Assembly (NCBI RefSeq): GCF_038433205.1 | Contig: NZ_JBCDNA010000003.1 | Coordinates: forward strand, 834,307-898,306 | Reading direction: 5' to 3' | Source of the DNA: Lutimonas vermicola | Lineage (GTDB): Bacteria > Bacteroidota > Bacteroidia > Flavobacteriales > Flavobacteriaceae | Length of the DNA: 64,000 nt | Shown: positions 51,631-60,908 of the stretch, in pieces | Numbering within the stretch: the first letter of the stretch is position 1 | Layout: every line of letters starts with the position of its first letter | The notes under the pieces: model-generated | What the model saw: the letters and a program-made list of their open reading frames with translations, nothing else | What the model was told of the DNA's origin: nothing | Database searches by the model: none | Made by a program: the position numbers and the translations under genes

Positions 51631-53841
51631 TTAGTTTTGTTGTAATTTTTCTTTCAATCCTGATAATTTAACAAGCGCTTCCTCTGCATGATCACTTTCT
51701 TCGGTATTGGGGTAATTCAATATGATTTCATTTAATTTTTCTCTAAATTCCTCTTCTCCTATAGTCTTATATATGACATAAGCCTTAAGCAGCTCGAATT
51801 TCGCTTCAATTTCAAGCCCTTTGAAAAGCTCAAGCCCTTCATTAACGGTTCTAAGTGCATAATCAAAATCTTCTTCTTCATAGCAAACGAAGGCGGTTCG
51901 GTACATAAATTCCGGACTGTTGTCGTCATTGGCATCATCTAAAACATTATTCGGGTTTTTGATCATTTCGGCATAACGAGAATCCGGATAATCAGTAACG
52001 ATTTCATCACGGTATTTATTGCTCATATCTGTGTTAAAAAAGGCATAGGTTTTGTACAAATGATATTTTACAGGCAAAACCAGGTTCTCTTTAGGTTCAT
52101 TTTCCAGAAATCTTTCAAAATCCAAAGCGGCGATTTCATATTCACTGAATTGTTCTTTGTATATCAATCCAAGATTGTAATAAGCATCGTTCCTCACATC
52201 ATGCAGGCTGTCTATAACCTTTTCACTTTTTGGAATCTGATCTGTATAGTATGCCGTCTTAAAGAGAAGGCTTGTGTCCAGCTCCACCTTGGTTTCCTTG
52301 ACAAAAATATCAGAGCTCAGACCAACGTTTTGAGCGACTAACCAAAAATCCCCTAAAGGAATATTGCCGTATTTATTTTTGAACTGTTGTTTGCCGATCC
52401 CTACTACTTGCGGGTTATAAAAATAAAATGTACCCCCATCATTTGAGCTGGTATTTGTCAAAGCCATATCTCCCAGCCCGATATTGGCATTGTTCTGTTC
52501 ATTAAGTATCCTCTCGGTTTCATACCGGGCCTTGAGCTCCTCGATATATGCCTTAAAATAGAGATCTCTTTCTCCTTCAGACATAGTGACAAGACTAAGG
52601 ATACTATCACTTTTCCTGGCAATGTTTTCATAGAAGATCACGTCGTTGAGACTTTCCCTTTTTCTGATGAGCCTTCTGATGCGCTTTGTATTCTGGTCTA
52701 TTGGAATTTGCAATACACTGTCGTAATAGGCTCCTGCCATTTCAAAACTGGTTTTGTCAAAATAAAAATTTCCCAGGCTTTCGTAAGAAAGGCTTTTTTG
52801 ATAGGGCTTTGAGGTGTTGTGGACAACAGACAATTCAAATAAGCCGCGGGCCTGCTCGAAATTTTCATTTTTCAGTGCAATCAGGCCTGCCTGATAATAC
52901 AATTCATCTAAATAGGCTCTGTTATCCCTGTTCTTGATAAGATCCTCAAGGGTATACAAAACAATGCTGGTACTATCGGCCTCTGAATAATTCTTGGCCC
53001 GTTCAATAGCTCCGTGTACTTTATATTTTTGAGGTACATGTTTGAGATAACCGAGCGATTCAAAAACCATGTTGGATGAATCGATCTTTTGCTGTTCCCT
53101 GTAGATTTGCCCGAGGATAAACAAATTTCTCGGACCTTGGTTGGGGTCCGTCATATAAAAAGTAGCCTTTTTTAAATGATCCACCACCAGATGTGTGCTA
53201 TCTAACTGTGTATAGGCCATGGCCATGGCAGTATGTGCTTTCTCGTATTCTTCTTCGGTTAGCTCAATATTCCGCAATACTAAACTAAGCGTTTCAAGGG
53301 CAAGTTTTTCATTCTGCAGCCTGATATGAGTCTTGGCTTTCCATATTTTGGTTTCCCTGTAAAGGTCTGCATTTGGATAATTTTCAATGCTAAAAGTAAA
53401 AGCCTCAAGAGCCGGAATAAACCTCTGTAAATAATACCTTGATTTTCCCAAGAGTAAATAGGCTTCATCGATCTGATTATTTTTTTCAAATCCATCTATG
53501 ACCATCGAATGCTTTTGAATGGTTTTTACAGCTTTTTCTTCTGCTTTATCAAAACCTTGAGCCTCGCTGTTGTCATCGACAGTTTGACCAGGTAAGGGAA
53601 TAAAATCTTCTTCTATTTTCAGGGGTTCTATAGGAAGTCTTTCCCAAAAATTGTCTTCATAGGAGGCATCAAGCTCTTTTTTTGCTTCCTCGAATGCAAT
53701 ATTGCCATTATGTAGAATATTGAATTTAGCCGACATCGCGTGATTAGTTCGATGGATAAAACTGTCCTTTTTTGTGGAACAGCTCATCACGAATGCTATC
53801 GATGTGAAATAAAATATAAAACGTTTAATGCCTTTTTTCAA
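51631..53841 (-). CDS. sprE: SprE/PorW type IX secretion lipoprotein
   Basis: The 736-residue protein has a lipoprotein signal with C21 (FVMSC) followed by the family N-terminus (RTNHAMSAKFNILHNGNIAFEEAKKEL), then many TPR repeats (YLLLGKSRYYLQRFIPALEAF and others) up to the C-terminus. SprE/PorW is an outer-membrane lipoprotein of the type IX secretion system needed for gliding. It heads the transcription unit that runs through the bactofilin gene to ATP synthase. Confidence 0.87.
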   Translation of the reverse strand: MKKGIKRFIFYFTSIAFVMSCSTKKDSFIHRTNHAMSAKFNILHNGNIAFEEAKKELDASYEDNFWERLPIEPLKIEEDFIPLPGQTVDDNSEAQGFDKAEEKAVKTIQKHSMVIDGFEKNNQIDEAYLLLGKSRYYLQRFIPALEAFTFSIENYPNADLYRETKIWKAKTHIRLQNEKLALETLSLVLRNIELTEEEYEKAHTAMAMAYTQLDSTHLVVDHLKKATFYMTDPNQGPRNLFILGQIYREQQKIDSSNMVFESLGYLKHVPQKYKVHGAIERAKNYSEADSTSIVLYTLEDLIKNRDNRAYLDELYYQAGLIALKNENFEQARGLFELSVVHNTSKPYQKSLSYESLGNFYFDKTSFEMAGAYYDSVLQIPIDQNTKRIRRLIRKRESLNDVIFYENIARKSDSILSLVTMSEGERDLYFKAYIEELKARYETERILNEQNNANIGLGDMALTNTSSNDGGTFYFYNPQVVGIGKQQFKNKYGNIPLGDFWLVAQNVGLSSDIFVKETKVELDTSLLFKTAYYTDQIPKSEKVIDSLHDVRNDAYYNLGLIYKEQFSEYEIAALDFERFLENEPKENLVLPVKYHLYKTYAFFNTDMSNKYRDEIVTDYPDSRYAEMIKNPNNVLDDANDDNSPEFMYRTAFVCYEEEDFDYALRTVNEGLELFKGLEIEAKFELLKAYVIYKTIGEEEFREKLNEIILNYPNTEESDHAEEALVKLSGLKEKLQQN

Positions 53842-54010
53842 AATTTTAGCCTGGGCCTGTCTTTTATAGTTTGATAAATGATGGGGTGGGGTAAAAGTAC
53901 AAATTAATCATAAATTTTATATGATTGCAGCCAGGATTCTCATGATAGCAAGGGGATAAATATCGAATTTTTAAATCATGAGCGTATTCCGGACCCAAAA
54001 ATTGACGAAT

Positions 54011-54172
54011 TCACTTTATCACGGTTGGGCGGAACTTCTTCAATTCCTGTAAAGTTTCTTCAGAAACAGGAAGCGCGTTGATCACTTCTCTATTCCGGAG
54101 CACTGATATTCTTTCGTACAGCTCTGAGAGGCGGCCCGTATTATGCCTAAAATACAGGGATAACCAACTCAA
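54011..54172 (-). pseudogene. Possible gene remnant without ATG start
   Basis: Between sprE and purM the minus strand is open for over 50 codons up to a TGA at 54011-54013 and reads like protein (HNTGRLSELYERISVLRN, then REVINALPVSEETLQELKKF). No ATG is available; a TTG at 54172 is the only common alternative start. The G+C level is gene-like. It may be the end of a decayed gene. The rest of the 350-base gap (53842-54192) shows nothing else. Confidence 0.3.
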
Positions 54173-54192
54173 AATATATAACCGTAAAATCC

Positions 54193-55368
54193 TTAAGAAT
54201 ATTCAAAATCCCCGTAAGGGCCTTTGATGGTAAGTTTTTTTGATGGTGACTTTTTAACCCGGCCCACAATCTGGGCCTCTACACCAAATGAACGTGAAAT
54301 TTCAATCAGGTCATTCGCGATGTCTTCAGGTACATACAATTCCATTCGATGGCCGCAGTTAAAAACCTGATACATTTCCCTCCAACTGGTTTGGGATTGT
54401 TCCTGAATTAATTTGAACAATGGTGGTACTTCGAATAAATTATCTTTTATGATGTGGAGGTCATCAATAAAATGAAGAATTTTGGTCTGTGCCCCACCGC
54501 TGCAATGCACCATACCATGAATCTTTTGCCTGTGTTTTTCAAGCATTTTAATAATGATCGGGGCATAGGTTCTCGTAGGAGAGAGCACCAATTTCCCGGC
54601 ATCAATTGATACGCCTTCCACCCGTTCTGTAAGTTTTATATTTCCTGAATAGACAAGGTCTGACGGAACCGCATGGTCAAAACTTTCAGGATACTTTTCG
54701 GCAAGATATTTCGAGAAAACGTCATGACGCGCACTTGTTAGCCCGTTACTTCCCATTCCCCCGTTGTACTCTTTTTCGTAAGTGGCCTGTCCAAATGAAG
54801 CAAGCCCTACAATGACGTCACCATCAACTATATTTGCATTGTCAATTACGTCTTTCCTTTTAAGCCTGGCCGTAACTGTGGAGTCAACAATGATGGTCCT
54901 TACCAAATCCCCGACATCAGCAGTTTCACCACCTGTCGAATAAATTTTTACCCCAAATTCATTGAGTTCCTTGAGCAATTCTTCGGTGCCATTTATAATG
55001 GCAGAAATTACCTCACCAGGAATGAGGTTCTTATTTCTTCCTATCGTAGAAGAAAGGATAATGTTTTGAGTGGCGCCAACGCATAAAAGGTCATCTATAT
55101 TCATGATCAAGGCATCCTGGGCAATTCCTTTCCACACAGAGATGTCTCCCGTTTCCTTCCAGTACATATAGGCGAGGGATGATTTTGTTCCTGCTCCGTC
55201 AGCGTGCATCACAAGGCAATAATCATCGTCATGAGTTAAATGGTCCGGTACGATTTTACAAAAAGCCTTTGGAAAAAGACCCTTGTTTACATTTTTGATC
55301 GCTTTGTGTACATCCTCTTTTTGAGCCGAAACCCCTCTTAAACCATATCTGTTATCTTGGCTGCTCAT
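54193..55368 (-). CDS. purM: Phosphoribosylformylglycinamidine cyclo-ligase (PurM)
   Basis: The 391-residue protein has the AIR synthetase pattern: MHADGAGTKSSLAYM, DALIMNIDDLLCVGA, STGGETADVGDLVRTIIVDSTVTA, GLTSARHDVFSKY and HCSGGAQTKILHF. It makes aminoimidazole ribotide from FGAM with ATP in purine synthesis. It is somewhat longer than the usual 345 residues, as in Bacteroidota. It overlaps the retropepsin-like gene by four bases (ATGA). Confidence 0.93.
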   Translation of the reverse strand: MSSQDNRYGLRGVSAQKEDVHKAIKNVNKGLFPKAFCKIVPDHLTHDDDYCLVMHADGAGTKSSLAYMYWKETGDISVWKGIAQDALIMNIDDLLCVGATQNIILSSTIGRNKNLIPGEVISAIINGTEELLKELNEFGVKIYSTGGETADVGDLVRTIIVDSTVTARLKRKDVIDNANIVDGDVIVGLASFGQATYEKEYNGGMGSNGLTSARHDVFSKYLAEKYPESFDHAVPSDLVYSGNIKLTERVEGVSIDAGKLVLSPTRTYAPIIIKMLEKHRQKIHGMVHCSGGAQTKILHFIDDLHIIKDNLFEVPPLFKLIQEQSQTSWREMYQVFNCGHRMELYVPEDIANDLIEISRSFGVEAQIVGRVKKSPSKKLTIKGPYGDFEYS

Positions 55369-55820
55369 GATCCTTTCTTTTTGTTCAATAAATATAGGTA
55401 CTTTTTATTGTAGTCAATGATGGCCTTTCCCTTGTGAAGAATATCAGCACCTATAATTCCTTTGACCGGGCCGGCCTCTTGATTTTCAAGGGCCTTATTG
55501 ATGTGGCTTAAATCGATTAAAATCAATGAAATCTTTTTCAGTTTGAATTTGCCAATAGCAATGCTGTTTTTGGTTGATATCAAGGTGTCTATTTCACTGG
55601 GTCCGGCTCCGCTTGCTTTGTGTTCAGAGTCTTTCGTTTCAAGATTAAAAAAAGCGATGTCATCAGTTCCTACGCATGATTTGGAGGCTCCAGTATCAAG
55701 AATAAAAGTGCCCTTGATGCCATTGATCCTGGCATTTATTTCAAAATGATTTGTGATGGTTTTTTTTAGTTTGATCCTCACATATCCCTTGTCGAGTAAA
55801 AATTCTTTCAGGTCATGCAT
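55365..55820 (-). CDS. Retropepsin-like aspartic protease family protein
   Basis: The 151-residue protein has one aspartic protease half: FEINARINGIKGTFILDTGASKSCV with the catalytic D42 in DTGAS, and a later hydrophobic GIIGADILHKGKAIIDY, the second family motif. It would work as a dimer. No signal peptide is seen. It lies 3 nt after pheS and overlaps purM, so the three are one transcript; a link between them in function is not known. Confidence 0.82.
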   Translation of the reverse strand: MHDLKEFLLDKGYVRIKLKKTITNHFEINARINGIKGTFILDTGASKSCVGTDDIAFFNLETKDSEHKASGAGPSEIDTLISTKNSIAIGKFKLKKISLILIDLSHINKALENQEAGPVKGIIGADILHKGKAIIDYNKKYLYLLNKKKGS

Positions 55821-55823
55821 AGT

Positions 55824-56843
55824 TTAAATTACTGATTTAAACTGTTTCAGGAATCTTATGTCATTTTCATAAAACATTCTGATATCAGGAATTTGATACA
55901 ACAGCATGGCTATCCTTTCAATGCCCATGCCAAAAGCATATCCCGTATAAATCTCAGGATCAATATTGGCATTTTTAAGTACGTTCGGATCAACCATTCC
56001 ACAGCCCATGATCTCGAGCCACCCCGTTCCTTTTGTGATCTTATAGTCAGTTTCAGTTTCGAGACCCCAGTATATGTCTACCTCTGCACTGGGCTCGGTG
56101 AACGGAAAATAAGAAGGCCTAAGCCTGATTTTTGATTTACCGAACATTTCTTTTGTAAAATACAACAAGGTTTGTTTTAAATCAGCAAATGACACATCAG
56201 TATCAATATACAAGCCTTCTATCTGATGGAATATACAATGTGACCTTGCCGAAATATCTTCGTTTCTAAAAACCCTTCCCGGGGAAACGGTTCTGATGGG
56301 GGGTTTATGACTTTCCATATACCGTACCTGTACGGAGGAAGTATGGGTTCGCAATAAAATGTCTGGATCTTTTTCGATAAAAAAGGTATCCTGCATATCT
56401 CTTGCAGGATGGTATTCAGGCAGATTAAGAGCCGTGAAATTATGCCAGTCATCTTCTATTTCCGGGCCTTCAGACACTGTAAAGCCAATTCTTGAGAATA
56501 CATCGATGATCTGATTCTTTACTATTGAAATTGGATGCCTGGCTCCAAGTGCTATTGGTTCTCCCGGGCGCGTAAGATCTCCGTACAACTTTTGGCCGGA
56601 TTCACTATTTTCAATAGAATTTTTAAGTTCATTAACCTTTTCGGTCGCGGCATTTCTCAACTCATTTAAAGACTGGCCTATTTCTTTCTTCATAGAGGGT
56701 TCCACCTCTTTAAATTCAGCGAATAGTTGTTTAAGAAGGCCTTTACTCCCTAAATACTTAATTCTAAAAGCCTCAATCTGTTCCAAACTTTCGGTTCTAA
56801 AATCTTGGATATCATTTAAATGATCAATAATTTTTTGCTTCAT
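55824..56843 (-). CDS. pheS: Phenylalanyl-tRNA synthetase alpha subunit
   Basis: From the ATG at 56843 (MKQKIIDHLNDIQD) the protein has 339 residues: an N-terminal coiled coil that binds tRNA, then the class II core with HPISIVKNQI, motif 2 (GRVFRNEDISARSHCIFHQIEG) and motif 3 (GMGIERIAMLLYQIPDIRMFY). It attaches phenylalanine to tRNA-Phe with the beta subunit, which is not in this window. Confidence 0.95.
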   Translation of the reverse strand: MKQKIIDHLNDIQDFRTESLEQIEAFRIKYLGSKGLLKQLFAEFKEVEPSMKKEIGQSLNELRNAATEKVNELKNSIENSESGQKLYGDLTRPGEPIALGARHPISIVKNQIIDVFSRIGFTVSEGPEIEDDWHNFTALNLPEYHPARDMQDTFFIEKDPDILLRTHTSSVQVRYMESHKPPIRTVSPGRVFRNEDISARSHCIFHQIEGLYIDTDVSFADLKQTLLYFTKEMFGKSKIRLRPSYFPFTEPSAEVDIYWGLETETDYKITKGTGWLEIMGCGMVDPNVLKNANIDPEIYTGYAFGMGIERIAMLLYQIPDIRMFYENDIRFLKQFKSVI

Positions 56844-56865
56844 TTCCGCCAATAAATTTAGATGG

Positions 56866-56873
56866 CAAATTTA
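56866..56873 (-). promoter_or_regulatory. Promoter -7 element of pheS
   Basis: Minus-strand TAAATTTG, 22 nt before the chosen ATG; it supports that start over the in-frame TTG three codons upstream. Confidence 0.55.
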
Positions 56874-57008
56874 CATTTTTTTGTTGGATTCTTGATTTTA
56901 TCAGCTGCAATTTTTGATCCGACTGACTTCGTTAAAATATTGAATTTGATTCCTTAAAATAAGTCGAAATTAATATTCTTTTCTGTAGTTCAATATTATT
57001 AAATTAAT

Positions 57009-57016
57009 TATTTTTG
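57009..57016 (+). promoter_or_regulatory. Promoter -7 element of gdhA
   Basis: TATTTTTG, a TAnnTTTG match, 43 nt before the gdhA ATG. Confidence 0.5.
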
Positions 57017-57059
57017 CTATGAAAAAATCATATTTTAATAATTTAATCCATACAAAATT

Positions 57060-58403
57060 ATGAAGTCAAAAATAAATGCCTTTATGAAAGAAATTGAGGA
57101 GCGAAATGGGCATGAACCAGAATTCATGCAAGCAGTTCAGGAAGTTGCCGAAACTGTGATTCCATATATAGTTTCTCAGGATATATATCATGGTAAGAAT
57201 ATTTTAATGCGTATGGTTGAGCCAGAAAGAGCTGTATCCTTCCGTGTTTCCTGGGTTGATGATGATGGTGAAATCTGTGTCAATCGAGGTTATCGAATAC
57301 AAATGAATTCGGCCATTGGGCCCTATAAAGGAGGTTTGAGATTTCACCCAACCGTTAATATGAGTATTTTAAAATTTCTAGCTTTTGAACAGGTGTTCAA
57401 AAACAGTCTTACTACCCTTCCTATGGGAGGCGGAAAAGGTGGTTCAGATTTTGATCCAAAAGGAAAGTCTGATAGTGAGATCATGAGATTCTGTCAGAGC
57501 TTTATGACTGAACTCTACAGGCATATAGGCCCCAACACGGATGTACCTGCAGGAGACATTGGAGTAGGAGGAAGAGAGATTGGTTATTTGTATGGTATGT
57601 ATAAGCGTTTAAAGAATGAGTTTACCGGGGTTCTTACAGGTAAAGGAATGTCATGGGGAGGTTCTTTAATCAGACCTGAAGCTACCGGATATGGTACAGT
57701 ATATTTTGCTGACAGCATGCTGAAAACACGCAATGATTCAATGAAAGGCAAAACAGTATTGGTTTCAGGATCGGGTAATGTTGCCCAATACGCTACTGAA
57801 AAAGCAACACAATTGGGAGCTAAGGTCGTAACCTTATCTGATTCATCAGGATATATTTACGATGCTGATGGAATTGATGCTGAAAAGCTGGCCTTTGTGA
57901 TGGAACTTAAAAATATAAAAAGAGGAAGAATCAGTGAGTATGTTAAAAAGTATCCAACGGCAAAATTCACAAAAGGTAAAACGCCTTGGCATGAGAAGTG
58001 TGATGTAGCAATGCCTTGTGCGACTCAGAATGAAGTAGACGGAGATGATGCCAAAGCTTTATTGTCAAACGGATGTTTTGTTGTAAGTGAAGGTGCCAAT
58101 ATGCCATCTAATCTGGAAGCAGTACACGCTTTCTTAAAGGCCAAAATCCTTTATGCACCGGGAAAAGCTTCTAATGCAGGTGGAGTTGCAACTTCAGGTT
58201 TAGAGATGAGCCAGAATTCATTGAGAATGAACTGGACAAGAGAAGAGGTTGATGGAAAGCTTAAAGAAATTATGAAAAATATCCATGACGCCTGTATCAA
58301 ATACGGGAAAGAAGAGGATGGGTATGTTGATTATGTAAGAGGAGCTAACATTGCCGGATTTGTTAAGGTGGCTGATGCCATGCTAGCACAAGGGGTCGTT
58401 TGA
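57060..58403 (+). CDS. gdhA: NADP-type glutamate dehydrogenase
   Basis: The 447-residue protein matches the hexameric bacterial enzyme: YKGGLRFHPTVN, LPMGGGKGGSDFDPKGKSD with the catalytic lysine, GPNTDVPAGDIGVGGREIGY, the Rossmann segment VLVSGSGNVAQY and EGANMPSN, and the C-terminal NAGGVATSGLEMSQNS. It fixes ammonium on 2-oxoglutarate. The gene stands alone between its promoter and a terminator. Confidence 0.96.
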   Translation: MKSKINAFMKEIEERNGHEPEFMQAVQEVAETVIPYIVSQDIYHGKNILMRMVEPERAVSFRVSWVDDDGEICVNRGYRIQMNSAIGPYKGGLRFHPTVNMSILKFLAFEQVFKNSLTTLPMGGGKGGSDFDPKGKSDSEIMRFCQSFMTELYRHIGPNTDVPAGDIGVGGREIGYLYGMYKRLKNEFTGVLTGKGMSWGGSLIRPEATGYGTVYFADSMLKTRNDSMKGKTVLVSGSGNVAQYATEKATQLGAKVVTLSDSSGYIYDADGIDAEKLAFVMELKNIKRGRISEYVKKYPTAKFTKGKTPWHEKCDVAMPCATQNEVDGDDAKALLSNGCFVVSEGANMPSNLEAVHAFLKAKILYAPGKASNAGGVATSGLEMSQNSLRMNWTREEVDGKLKEIMKNIHDACIKYGKEEDGYVDYVRGANIAGFVKVADAMLAQGVV

Positions 58404-58421
58404 TTCCTGTGAATTAGTTCA

Positions 58422-58459
58422 AAAAAAAACCTTTCGTCATCGGCGAAAGGTTTTTTTTG
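58422..58459. terminator. Bidirectional terminator behind gdhA
   Basis: CCTTTCG / CGAAAGG with A-run and T-run on either side, between convergent gdhA and the cytochrome gene. Confidence 0.87.
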
Positions 58460-58475
58460 AACAATATACATCATG

Positions 58476-58892
58476 CTATTTTGCATTTTTCATATAAGCA
58501 GCAATAGCTTTTAATTCTTCTTCTTTTAAGTCCTTTACGAAACCATCAAGATTAGCTTTCATAATTGCTACCTGGCCAGGATCTGTTTCAACGATTGCCT
58601 CTTTGTCGCCTTTTAAAAATTCTACAATACTTGCATCATTCTGATCATATACTTTTACGATATCCTTAATTGAAGGACCTACAATCTTTGCATCAAGCTG
58701 GTGGCATGATACACAAGTCTTTTCTGTGAATAGTTTTTCACCTAGAGCGATCATATCATCGCCGGCAACTGGTGCTTCCTTTGCAGCCTCAACAGGTGCT
58801 TCTACTTCTTTTTTAACTTCCTCTTTTTTTGCTTCTCCACAACTTATTATTGCCAGGGAAAAAATGGTAAATACAAAAAGTATTTTTTTCAT
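58476..58892 (-). CDS. Class I c-type cytochrome lipoprotein
   Basis: From the ATG at 58892 (MKKILFVFTI) the protein has 138 residues: a lipoprotein signal with C18 (AIISC), an Ala/Glu/Lys-rich linker, and one cytochrome c domain with the haem site C60-VS-C63-H64 and a methionine (VAIMKANL or the C-terminal AAYMKNA) as distal ligand. It should carry electrons in the periplasm, probably to a cbb3 or aa3 oxidase. A longer reading to 58964 has no signal peptide at its start. Confidence 0.88.
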   Translation of the reverse strand: MKKILFVFTIFSLAIISCGEAKKEEVKKEVEAPVEAAKEAPVAGDDMIALGEKLFTEKTCVSCHQLDAKIVGPSIKDIVKVYDQNDASIVEFLKGDKEAIVETDPGQVAIMKANLDGFVKDLKEEELKAIAAYMKNAK

Positions 58893-59012
58893 AGTACTGA
58901 ATTTACGGGTTAATTTAATATGCAAATTTATTATAAAAATGCCAATTTCACGCAAGTTATCCATTATAATTATTGGAATTTAATCTTGTGCTTTACAAAG
59001 GATAAAAAGTGT

Positions 59013-59020
59013 TAAATTTG
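59013..59020 (+). promoter_or_regulatory. Promoter -7 element of prfA
   Basis: TAAATTTG, a TAnnTTTG match. Transcription should start near 59027, which rules out starts before it. Confidence 0.55.
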
Positions 59021-59038
59021 CAGCATAATTCAAAGATG

Positions 59039-60115
59039 ATGATTGATAAAATACAAATAGTAAAACAACGATTTGATGAAGTGGCCGACCTGATCATCCA
59101 ACCGGATGTAATCATGGATCAAAAACGTTATGTCAGATTGAATAAGGAGTACAAAGACCTTAAGAAAATCGTTGATAAAGGCGAGGTATTAGCAGCAGCA
59201 CTTTCGAATTTAAAGGAGGCCAATGAGATTATTGCAGATGGATCTGATCCTGAAATGGTTGAAATGGCCAAAATGCAACTCGAGGAAGCAAATGAAAAGA
59301 TTCCTCAATTGGAAGAAGAGATCAAATTTTTATTGATCCCGCAGGATCCAGAAGATGCCAAGAATGTTATTGTAGAGATACGGGCTGGGACCGGAGGAGA
59401 TGAAGCCAGTATATTTGCAGGTGATTTATACAGGATGTATACCAAGTTTGCTGCTGACAATGGATGGACCGTGGAACTCGAGGACCTTAGTGAAGGGACT
59501 TCGGGGGGCTTTAAAGAGATTATTTTTAGTTTGAGCGGAGAAGATGTTTACGGAACCATGAAGTTTGAGTCAGGGGTTCACAGGGTTCAGCGAGTGCCAC
59601 AAACAGAAACTCAGGGCAGGGTACATACTTCTGCTGCAACAGTAATGGTATTGCCCGAAGCAGAGGAATTTGATATTGACCTTAAAATGAGTGATGTGCG
59701 GGTCGATTATTTTTGTGCATCAGGGCCTGGAGGGCAATCGGTGAATACAACGTATTCTGCTGTTCGTTTAACACACGTTCCTACGGGTATAGTCGCCCAA
59801 TGCCAGGATCAGAAGTCACAGCACAAGAATAAGGATAAAGCGTTTAAAGTACTGCGTTCAAGGATTTATGAAGTGGAATTAGAAAAAAAATTAAAGGAAG
59901 ATTCAGCGAAACGGAAGACATTAGTAGCCAGTGGTGACAGGTCTGCAAAAATCAGAACTTATAATTATCCTCAGGGCAGGGTAACGGAGCACAGAATTGG
60001 ACTTACCTTATATGACCTTAACAATGTCATGAATGGTGATATCCACAAAATCATAGAAGAACTGAAGCTCGCTGAGAATGCTGAAAAGCTCAAAGCAACA
60101 GAAGAAGAGTTTTAA
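59039..60115 (+). CDS. prfA: Peptide chain release factor 1
   Basis: From the ATG at 59039 (MIDKIQIVKQRFDEVADLI; another ATG stands one codon earlier) the protein has 358 residues. It has the GGQ tripeptide at 231-233 (ASGPGGQSVN), EIRAGTGGDEASIFAG and the tail with DRSAKIRTYNYPQGRVTEHR. The codon-recognition loop of RF1 type lies before GGQ (VHRVQRVPQTETQGRVHTSA). It ends translation at UAA and UAG. Confidence 0.94.
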   Translation: MIDKIQIVKQRFDEVADLIIQPDVIMDQKRYVRLNKEYKDLKKIVDKGEVLAAALSNLKEANEIIADGSDPEMVEMAKMQLEEANEKIPQLEEEIKFLLIPQDPEDAKNVIVEIRAGTGGDEASIFAGDLYRMYTKFAADNGWTVELEDLSEGTSGGFKEIIFSLSGEDVYGTMKFESGVHRVQRVPQTETQGRVHTSAATVMVLPEAEEFDIDLKMSDVRVDYFCASGPGGQSVNTTYSAVRLTHVPTGIVAQCQDQKSQHKNKDKAFKVLRSRIYEVELEKKLKEDSAKRKTLVASGDRSAKIRTYNYPQGRVTEHRIGLTLYDLNNVMNGDIHKIIEELKLAENAEKLKATEEEF

Positions 60116-60174
60116 ATCATAATTTGTGATTGGAGTTAACTGATTACAAAAAAATAGTTTCACAATATTGCATA

Positions 60175-60208
60175 AAAAAAACCTGAGGTAAAGCCTCAGG
60201 TTTTTTTA
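60175..60208. terminator. Bidirectional terminator between prfA and rplT
   Basis: ACCTGAGG / CCTCAGGT around TAAAG, with seven or more A before and T after. Confidence 0.87.
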
Positions 60209-60226
60209 TATAAGCAAGTATTTGTT

Positions 60227-60571
60227 TTATTTAATTTTATCTACAATCGCTTTAAATGCTTCCGGTTCATTCATTGCAAGGTCGGCGAGAACTTTTCTGT
60301 TCAAGTCAATATTGTTTGCTTTGATTTTACCCATGAATTGCGAGTATGATAAGCCGTGTTCCCTTGCTCCTGCATTTATACGCTGGATCCATAGGCCACG
60401 GAAATTTCTTTTGTTCTGTTTTCTGTCGCGATATGCATAAAGCATTGCTTTTTCAACTGCATTCTTCGCAACGGTATATACATTTTTACGTCTCCCAAAG
60501 TAACCTTTGGCTTGTTTTAAAATCTTTTTTCTACGAGCTCTTTTGGCTACTGAATTTACTGATCTTGGCAT
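60227..60571 (-). CDS. rplT: Ribosomal protein bL20
   Basis: The 114-residue basic protein starts MPRSVNSVAKRARRKKILKQ and has AKGYFGRRKNVYTVAKNAVEKA and WIQRINAGAREHGLSYSQF, all of the L20 family. Last gene of thrS-infC-rpmI-rplT. Confidence 0.97.
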   Translation of the reverse strand: MPRSVNSVAKRARRKKILKQAKGYFGRRKNVYTVAKNAVEKAMLYAYRDRKQNKRNFRGLWIQRINAGAREHGLSYSQFMGKIKANNIDLNRKVLADLAMNEPEAFKAIVDKIK

Positions 60572-60664
60572 GTTTTAAATTTTTTTGTGATAGGCAGATT
60601 TTTAAATCGTTTTCGAGGCGCTAACACATGGTTTATAATTAATTACCTTTTAAACCTTACTGGT

Positions 60665-60862
60665 TTATTTTAACGCTAATTGTTGTTTGATATTGGCCTC
60701 ATCTGATTTGTGAACCAAACCGGCATGTGTCAATTTCAATTTACGTTTTTTGCTTTTTTTGGTCAAAATATGACTTTTGAAAGCGTGTTTTCTTTTAATC
60801 TTACCGGTACCCGTTAGTTTAAAACGTTTCTTAGCACTGGATTTTGTCTTCATTTTAGGCAT
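60665..60862 (-). CDS. rpmI: Ribosomal protein bL35
   Basis: The 65-residue protein starts MPKMKTKSSAKKRFKLTGTG and has KRKHAFKSHILTKKSKKRKR-like spacing typical of L35. It lies between infC and rplT. Confidence 0.97.
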   Translation of the reverse strand: MPKMKTKSSAKKRFKLTGTGKIKRKHAFKSHILTKKSKKRKLKLTHAGLVHKSDEANIKQQLALK

Positions 60863-60908
60863 CTTCTTCCTATTTAATTACTTGCTTATACTATTTTTTC
60901 CTACTCCT

